NCBI GenBank assembly: GCA_032718475.1
Contig: JAUCBJ010004710.1
Location: 20,001 to 78,492, forward strand
Direction of reading: 5' to 3'
DNA length: 58,492 nt
DNA from: Nemertoderma westbladi
Lineage: Eukaryota; Xenacoelomorpha; Nemertodermatida; Nemertodermatidae
Positions 51,686 through 58,492 of the stretch are shown one piece after another (positions within the stretch are counted from its first letter, which is position 1; every line of letters begins with the position of its first letter). The notes beneath the pieces are model-generated. The model had not been told where the DNA came from. It saw nothing but the letters and a program-made list of their open reading frames with translations, and ran no database searches. Position numbers and translations under genes: made by a program.

Positions 51686-52909
51686 ATGAGTGAATCGGGC
51701 GAGACACCGACGCGGACCCCGGACGAAGATCAAACGATCCGCGAGGCCGCAACCAAGCGATACAGGCCCACGACGCCGGAGCCATCGATAACGGGCGAAC
51801 CGGAAGTTGAGGATGAGGGGGGCCTGGAATCCGAGGTCGAGCCAAGAGAGAAAGAGAGCGAGATGGAGGGAGAAGGAGATGAGTCGACACGGGACGGAGA
51901 ACGGCGCGCCGATGTCGCCGGCCAGCTACCGGCCGAGGGCGACGAGCGGCCCACCGAAACGGCGACGGTGGGGCCGACGGTGCGACGCCGGACGCGAAGA
52001 GACGGAGGAGAGATTGGTACCGATGTCGCCGGCCAGCTACAGGCCGAGGGCGACGGACGGCCCACCGGAACGGCGACGGTGGAGCCGCCGGTACGACGTC
52101 GAACCCGGAGGGACGGAGGAGAGGTCGGTGACGAGGACGTCGGGGTTTCAGAGCGACTTCGACGGGCCTACAACGCGACCCGGAAGCTGATGAAGGACGC
52201 CAAGAAGGAAGGGGCGAAGGTAGACGAGGTGAGACTGAGAAAGCGACTAGGTGAGTCGGATAGACACTTAAATTACCTAATACGTTTTGGGCAGAGAGAA
52301 CTAGCCGAAACGAGAGCACATGAGATTGCCGGGGAACTGTTTGAACTATGGGAACGTGGGAGTATGGAACCTAGCGTAGCGTCAGTGTACATAGGGCCAT
52401 ACTTGGTCGATGCCCGGGGAGTAAAACCAGTGGGTTGGAGGGGACTCGAAGGGGGCGAATCCGAGGTTAACCCCGAGGATTCGGCCTCGTCGGTCGGAGA
52501 AAGCTCCGGGAGGCGGGGGAAAGTTAGTAGGTCGGGAAGGCGGGGGAAGTCCGTCACAACCGACAAGTCTGTTACATCCTCCGCGAAAGAAAGAGCGGTG
52601 AGAGAGATAGGTGCCGAATATCGTCTCAGCATGGCAGAGAAAGGTCACAGAGAAATGGGGAAACGGCTAGAGGAGGGGAGAGAGCGGTTAGCGAGGGAAG
52701 CGGCATTGATTAGAGAAACCGGAGAGAGGGCCGAAAGGGCTTTGAAAAGTCTAAGGGAGTGTGATGAGATAGAGGAAAGGGAGTGTAGGGAGCGTGAGGC
52801 GAGAGAGGAAAGGAAACGCGAGGAACGTGAGGCAAGGGAGGAAAGGGAACGCAAGGAGCGTGAGGCGGAACGCAAGGAGTATGAAGCGAGAAGGGAAAAG
52901 GAACGTTAG
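51686..52909 (+). CDS. BEL/Pao 5' ORF, charged coiled-coil region (broken)
   Basis: The product is 407 residues and has no recognised catalytic domain. Residues 1-75 are acidic. A duplicated module follows (DVAGQLPAEGD near 75 and DVAGQLQAEGD near 113, each followed by RRRTRRDGGE). About 155-250 is a more ordered helical segment, and from about 300 there is an Arg/Glu-rich coiled coil (repeated REAREERKREE). It ends at a TAG (52907-52909) where neighbouring repeat units read CGCAAG. The same frame continues open to 54040, so this looks like one nonsense mutation in a longer ORF. It lies upstream of the gag-pol frame and is probably part of its N terminus. GC content is higher than the surroundings. 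Confidence 0.6.
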   Translation: MSESGETPTRTPDEDQTIREAATKRYRPTTPEPSITGEPEVEDEGGLESEVEPREKESEMEGEGDESTRDGERRADVAGQLPAEGDERPTETATVGPTVRRRTRRDGGEIGTDVAGQLQAEGDGRPTGTATVEPPVRRRTRRDGGEVGDEDVGVSERLRRAYNATRKLMKDAKKEGAKVDEVRLRKRLGESDRHLNYLIRFGQRELAETRAHEIAGELFELWERGSMEPSVASVYIGPYLVDARGVKPVGWRGLEGGESEVNPEDSASSVGESSGRRGKVSRSGRRGKSVTTDKSVTSSAKERAVREIGAEYRLSMAEKGHREMGKRLEEGRERLAREAALIRETGERAERALKSLRECDEIEERECREREAREERKREEREAREERERKEREAERKEYEARREKER

Positions 52910-54040
52910 GAGTATGAAGCGAGAAGGGAAAAGGAACGCAAGGAGCGCGAGGCGAGACGAAGGGAGAGCGCTAGGAGCATAGCAGAGTCGGCCAGTCGGG
53001 ACACCCAGGAGTGTGAGAAGAGAATGGCAGAGGCTGAAAGAGAGAACAAGGAAATAGAGAGACTGCAGAGCGAGTTTGCGGGAAGTAGGATTAGACGGGC
53101 GCACGAGTTGCAATTGGTGCGAGCAACGCCGTCTGAAAGCGGGGCCGGCTCGAGTATTTTTGAGGAGCCGGGGGCCGTAGATACATTTATTAATGCCCCA
53201 CTGACAGGGACCGTACGACAGACCCAAAACTGGTGCGACCGTACGGGCGGGGGGGGTAATAATAATAATGGTACAGTAGACGTTGTTAATATTGATAATA
53301 CCGTATGGGACGACACTAATCAAACCTTTATTACAGGAAATACTTTGCCTAGTGGTAGTAATTTAAATTTAAATCAGAACAATCCCAATATTAATGTAGA
53401 AAATAATTCTAATATTGATGTAGTTACGCAAAATAATTCAAATAATCAAAATAATAACCCAAATTCGAACCTACAAAGTAATTTAAATAATGATCTAAGC
53501 CCGAATTTACAAAATAATTCAGATAACGTGGTCGCGCAGAATAATACAAATGATTTTGTTTTAAACGAGCAAATTGATTCCGTTTCCAATATGGGTGCTA
53601 TTAATGTAAACACGTCGGGCCTACATAACCAGGCGGAAGAGGGCCTGGTAGGCCACGTAGTTAGCAGACAGGGAGCAGAGGGCCTGGTAGGCCACGTAGT
53701 TAGCAGACAGGGAGCAGAGGGCCTGGTAGGCCACGTAGTTAGCAGACAGGGAACAGAGGGCCTGGTAGACCACGTAGTTAGCAGACAGGGAGCAGAGGGC
53801 CTGGTAGGCCACGTAGTTAGTAGACAGGGAGCAGAGGGCCTGGTAGGCCACGTAGTTAGTAGACAGGGAGCAGAGGGCCTGGTAGGCCACGCAATAACAG
53901 GAGGAGAAGCGGGGGTAAATAGACCCGACCGTGGTAGGGTTGATGTGTCGACTAGAGAGGTATATAATAGCGGGGAGAGAGGTAGCGAAGTTAGATGTAG
54001 CGAGTGGGGGGGCTACGAGGACCCCACAACAGAGAGTTAG
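52910..54040 (+). pseudogene. BEL/Pao ORF continuation after stop, Asn-rich and 13-residue repeats
   Basis: Same frame as 51686-52909 after the TAG; the first Met after it is at 53024. It continues the Arg/Glu coiled coil (to about 53100), then becomes Asn-rich (53260-53600, many Asn-Asn pairs). Seven tandem 13-residue units (EGLVGHVVSRQGA) follow at about 53637-53900. It stops at 54040, just after a 7-G run (54006-54012), while frame 0 stays open. It is probably an intrinsically disordered part of the gag region. Confidence 0.55.
53637..53900 (+). repeat. 39-bp coding minisatellite, seven units
   Basis: The unit is GAGGGCCTGGTAGGCCACGT plus AGTTAGCAGACAGGGAGCA. Thirteen codons per unit keep the frame. 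One unit has GTAGAC instead of GTAGGC. Each unit holds an interrupted palindrome, GGCCTGGTAGGCC. Confidence 0.9.
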
Positions 54041-55061
54041 CGGCGGGAGGGGGGGGGGGGGGGCAGGGAGTGTCCCACAGCCGTCAGCGGATAATGCGAG
54101 GGCCGAAATAGGTAAACCGCAACAACCGGCGACGGAAAGTAACAGGGGGATTGCGGATATCCCCAGCGGCGTGCGACCGAGCAGAGAGAGACAGGTTGAC
54201 GTCGCGAGAGGGCGGACGAAGCGTCGAGCCCGATCAGAGGAGGGAAGAAGAACAGTGGGGTTTAACCGGGAGGTCGACGAGAGATCTCGCGAGCGGGAAT
54301 ATTCCACTGATAGGAGAAGAAAGGAAGACAGTAGTAGAAGTATCGCCGCAAACGATAGAAGAGCGAGGACGGACAGCGAGCCGTCGGTAGTCGAGATGAG
54401 AACGGAGAGTCAGTGGGGTCGGACTCCGGGAGATTGCCGTCGCCCCGGAGAGATGCGATCCGGTGAGATGCATTACACGCCGAGAGAGGGGTACATGATG
54501 TACCGGTACGAAGATGAGAACAGTAGAGGGGGGGGGGGGGTCGAAGAGAAACTTTCCGACGGAATACACCTATCGATCGAGAATACGGTAGCCACGGGGA
54601 GGATTATTCGAGAAGAATAAACTTCGATCCCGAGCAACACATGCAGACTGTAGGACATACTGTAGGCCTTACTGCACATACCATAGGCCATACTGAGAGA
54701 GGCTATGTAGGCGATAGGATAGCGCGGACAACGGGATTGGACCCGGAAGTCGCAGAATACATACCGGCGAGTAGGCCAGAAGCTGATAGGCCTGTACCGG
54801 TACCAGCACAGCAGTATGACTACAGCATGCAGGGACATAACATATACCCAGGGGAGGGGGGAATTATTGCGGATAGGTGTATGGGCCCCAACATATTAAC
54901 ATCAACCCCAGTACCAGACATACCGGTGGGGGGGGGGGGGACAGGGTGACATTCCCCCATCACAATATCAACAATATACCCTGATAGGAACAAGAACAAC
55001 GAGACCCCTGGATGAAAACAGGTCGTGTGATACAGACATATGGAGGGGGCCGCTACCCCCG
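54012..55061 (+). pseudogene. BEL/Pao gag linker, frame broken at poly-G runs
   Basis: Protein-like sequence continues across this span only by changing frame. Frame 0 from about 54012 to 54540 is Arg- and Ser-rich (for example RRKEDSSRSIAANDRRARTD). After the 13-G run at 54528-54540, frame 2 continues (NFDPEQHMQTVGHTVG, then PVPAQQYDYSMQGH). After the 13-G run at 54928-54940, frame 0 resumes (DIPPSQYQQYTLIGTR) and leads without a stop into the gag-pol ORF. The breaks may be real mutations, slippage sites or homopolymer sequencing errors. Confidence 0.6.
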
Positions 55062-58000
55062 ATGACATATCCGAGTCAGAGAAGATCAAGAAATAGGACG
55101 GACGAACCGCACCAGACAGGAGAAACTATGCAGCGCCCGTCGAATCCATTGGAAGCGCAGGCGATGGGGATGGCCACGTTGATCGATGCGTTGAAAACGA
55201 GGATCGAATTACCACCCGTGGAACCATTCAAATTCGATGGGAGTAGGCCGGAAGAATATTTACAGTTTCGGCGCATGTATAGTAACGAAATACTAACAAA
55301 GAACTTGACGCAGGCGGAGTGCCTAAAGTATCTGCAAGTATACACGGGAGGCCCAGCATACGATATCGTGAGGCAATATCAAGGAATAGAAGGCGGCTTC
55401 ACGACAGCATGGCGGGCACTGGATAGGGAATACGGGCACCCGGCCAAGATCATCAGGCAGACGCTGAGAGGCATAACATCGGGTGGCCTACAGGACAACC
55501 CCGTTAGCATTAAGACGTTTGCTAACAAAGTCGAAAAGGCGCTAATCGTGCTGAAGACGCTAGACGCGCCGTACGAGCTCAATGCGTCCAACAACATCAC
55601 CACGATAGCGCAGGCACTACCGAACTGGCTGCGCAACAAGTGGAGGAAGATCGCTTTCTCCACTCGAGACAAGAAGGGTGCGGAACCGGGTTTAGAAGAA
55701 ATGTCAAACTTCTTAAATTACGAGGCTGAACTAATAACGGACCCAGTCTATAGTGAAGATAGCCTGGGAAAGGGACCAAAGACGGATCACTACAGACCGA
55801 AACCAGAGCACAATACATCAAACGCATTGCTGAGGCTCAGGCAATCATTGCCATACGCAGCGACGCAGGGGACTGCAAGTCCACAGGCAAACGAAGATAA
55901 GACAACATCATGGAACGGACAGGGGAACAATAACAACATGAATAAACATAACCCCAGTACGTCCAGTAGGCCAAATCCAGTCAATAAGAATAGTAGGGAC
56001 TTTGGTACGAATATAACTGCGATACGCAATGCATTGTATAAAGAGGGCTACGACCCAAAGAGCAAATGCCAGTTACACGCAAATGCGCTTCATAAAACCA
56101 TGAACTGCAGGTACTGGCAGGCGCTACCGAGGCAAGACCAGATAGATTACGCGTCGAGCAATAAAATCTGCTCGCGATGTGTGAAGAGTGGACACAAGGC
56201 CAGGGAATGCCAAGAGAAGCCGGTCAAGTTTGGCCAAAGGAGAGGCCAAACGATGGCAACGAGCACGGTAGGGGCGAAGAAGAGAGGCACGGTGTTACTT
56301 GGAGTAGTACCGGTGCGAGTGATCGGGGAAGGCAATCGATCAGTAACAACACTAATGCTGGTTGATAGTGGAGCTGCCTTCACATTAGTCGAGGAATGGG
56401 TAGCCGAAGAAATAGGATTGAGAACAAGGCCAAGCAGAATGGCGGTAACAACCATCTCTAGCAAAGATGAGATCCTAGAGATGAGGACAGGACGGTGCGC
56501 AATTGCAGCAGTGGCACCGGGATGCGACTATGGGGCAACCATCGACCCCATCCAAGTAATAGAGTCAATTAACATCAATGCCAGGCGGCCAACCAACATC
56601 GAGGTCGAGCAATACAAATTCCTGGACGACATTGACTTCTCGATCCCAGACGTGGACGTTAGGAAGGTATCCATCATAGTAGGAATGGACTGCCCGACGG
56701 CCCACGAAAGAATGCAAACGGTCTTCGGCGAAGACAAGCAGAGTGACCCGGTGGCCATATTAACACCATTCGGGTGGACGCTGAGTGGTCCAATTAAGAG
56801 CAAGATACCATTCAGGATGTCGGAGACATCAGGATGCATGTTCGCGGGAACAATGCAGGAAATGGGTGATGAGGGAGCAGAGGAGCAGCTTAAAAGACTG
56901 CTCAGACAAGACTTTGAGGGACTGAAAGAGACCGGGGTCGGGACCTCGGTAGAAGACAAACAGGCTCTACAAAGCGTGGAGGAATCGATGACGTGTGATG
57001 AGGGGCGGTATACAATAGGAATGGTATGGAAACTACCGAAGATACCGTTACCCGACAATAGGGGGATGGTACTCACGAGACTCCGCAAGCTGAAACAAAC
57101 ACTAAAACGGAGCCCCGAGAAGAATGAGTACATCCACAGGACGATTAAGAAGTACGTCGAGAAAGGATGGGCCGTGGAGTTACCGGTCGACGAGCCGAAC
57201 ACGGATAGAACATATTACCTGCCACTGCACGTGGCTTTAGACCCAAAGAAAGGTAAACTTAGGATGGTAGTCGATGCATCGGCAAAGACCGACGGAAAGT
57301 GCTTAAACGACTACCTACTAGAGGGCCCAAACATATACAATTCGGGCATAGAAGTACTACATAGATTTAGGAATGGGAAACACGCCTTCACGTGTGACAT
57401 AGAAGGCATGTTCAACCAAGTCCGTGTAACAGAGGAAGACAGCGACAGTCAACGCTTCTTATGGTATAACGGCGAGGAAGAACCGCCTATAATACCGGCA
57501 TATAAGATGGTAGTACAAAACATGGGGGCCAAGTCGTCCTCATTTACGACGACTATGGCAGTGAGAGACACGGTAAAGGGGAAGGAAGATAGATACAGCA
57601 GTAGGGCCGTCGATATGATTCGACGCGGCTTCTACGTAGACGACGGTATGGAGTCTGGAAATACGGTTGAGGAGATACTGGAAACAGGGCGCGAGGTTCG
57701 CGACATCCTGAAAGGATCCGGCTTCAACCTGACCAAATTCCAATCCAGTTCAGAAAAATTTATCAAGGCAATAGAGGACAAGAAACCAGAATCGACCATG
57801 GACAACCCTACAACAGCCAAAGGACAGGACATGGCGAATAAGAGAACACAATCTCAGCAAAAGGCGTTGGGAATCGTGTGGGATAGAGGAACAGACGAAC
57901 TGAAGTATCAGCTGAGCCAGGAGGGCGCAGACACCCATACGAAGAGGGGTTATGTATCGTATATAGCAAGGATATACGATCCCCTAGGCCTAGCATCCCC

Positions 58001-58360
58001 ATTACTAGTCACGGGGAAACAGATACTCAAGAGAGTATATAAATTGAAGGATGAGTGGGACGTAGAGGTACCAGAGGACATCAAGAAACAGTGGAGCAAA
58101 TGGACAGGAGACTTGGAGAGGATGGGAACATACAACATGCCGCGAGTGTATTTCCCGGATGGGAACATGACGAATCTGGACCTACACATGTTCTCCGACG
58201 CGTCGTTGGAAGCGTACGGAGCGGCACTCTACTTAGTACAACGAGAAGGGGCTCACAAGCCAAGGCTAGCCTTTAGCAAAGCAAAGTCAACGCCGCCAGA
58301 TTCAGCATCTGTTCCCAAGTTAGAATTGACAGCTGCGAGACTAGGAGTAAGAGCCACAGC
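55062..58360 (+). CDS. BEL/Pao Gag-Pol polyprotein (3' truncated by insertion)
   Basis: The open frame is about 1,100 residues from the Met at 55062 and is also open upstream to the poly-G run at 54940. The order is BEL/Pao: a Gag core about 45-220 (PPVEPFKFDGSRPEEYLQF, PNWLRNKW), a CCHC zinc knuckle about 369-383 (CSRCVKSGHKARECQ), an aspartic protease with LVDSGAAFT near 434, RT about 718-900 (LRMVVDASAK, TCDIEGMFNQVRV, FYVDDG near 857), and the start of RNase H (LHMFSDASLEAYGAALYLV, about 1040-1060). BEL/Pao has protease, RT, RNase H and integrase in this order. Integrase and the 3' LTR are absent because a LINE tail follows at 58361. The terminal few codons to 58367 come from the insert. 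Confidence 0.92.
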
Positions 58361-58492
58361 CTACTAGGACTACTAGGATCGGCATGCTGCATTGCAGCTG
58401 CATTTTTAAGAATGCTGTGCCGGCTTGTCAACAAAATTGCACCGCCACAACTCCCTATCACCCATGACATTTGCTAGATCATCCGCATCTTT
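58361..58492 (-). mobile_element. RTE-like LINE (family B) 3' end, copy 3, runs off window
   Basis: The 3' tail (CCTAGTAGTCCTAGTAG on the minus strand) and the last 110 or so bases match copies 1 and 2. They encode DADDLANVMGDRELWRCNFV and DKPAQHS before a stop in one open frame, so this copy looks less decayed at its end. It interrupts the BEL/Pao RNase H region. The 5' end and second target-site copy are beyond 58492. Confidence 0.85.

Noticed and set aside
51654-52319. 221-residue minus-strand frame opposite the first BEL/Pao ORF
   Set aside because: It is an Arg/Pro/Ser-rich shadow caused by high GC content. The plus frame is longer and continues in context.
57540-58470. Minus-strand frames opposite the BEL/Pao RT
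   Set aside because: They are shadows of the plus-strand polyprotein, with no independent motifs.

Overview
The window looks like invertebrate animal nuclear DNA. It carries a spliced tetraspanin gene with metazoan-type GT-AG introns, RTE-like and CR1/L2-like LINE fragments, and a BEL/Pao LTR retrotransposon. Six large non-coding tandem arrays cover roughly 65% of it. Base composition is AT-rich except inside the BEL/Pao element. I cannot name the phylum from sequence alone. No tRNA, rRNA, CRISPR array or prokaryotic operon was seen.

Layout. 1-23532: a 12-bp satellite with nested higher-order duplications. 23533-38052: one tetraspanin gene on the minus strand. I assembled it from five exons by eye (35654-35577, 33239-33045, 27068-26892, 26508-26329, 23909-23772). 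All introns are phase 0 and the product is 255 residues, with TM1-TM4, CCG, PxSCC and GC motifs. A second possible first exon lies at 38052-37990. Its introns are swollen by inserts. Intron 4 holds an RTE copy that was itself hit by another RTE copy (11-bp target-site duplication). Intron 2 holds an 8/7-bp array with G-quadruplex potential and a 44-bp array. Intron 1 holds an RTE copy interrupted by a CR1/L2-like LINE. 37430-37900 is a retroelement-type ORF fragment. 38165-39400 is an endonuclease fragment split by another RTE insertion. 39497-43938 is a 26-bp array, 44062-44935 a 49-bp array and 46165-49596 a 65-bp array. 49735-51055 is a 5' fragment of an RTE-like LINE with its endonuclease domain. 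51056-58360 is a BEL/Pao element (leader, gag region, zinc knuckle, protease, RT, start of RNase H) cut at its 3' end by the tail of yet another RTE copy, which runs off the window.

The most unusual observation is in tetraspanin intron 2. The 44-bp repeat is a tandem duplication of the gene's own exon 2/intron 2 boundary. The gene therefore carries about 78 consecutive copies of a consensus 5' splice site (GTAAGT) in sense orientation. Only the first preserves the reading frame. The rest of the same intron is about 2.3 kb of GT-rich sense-strand repeat with canonical G-quadruplex motifs.
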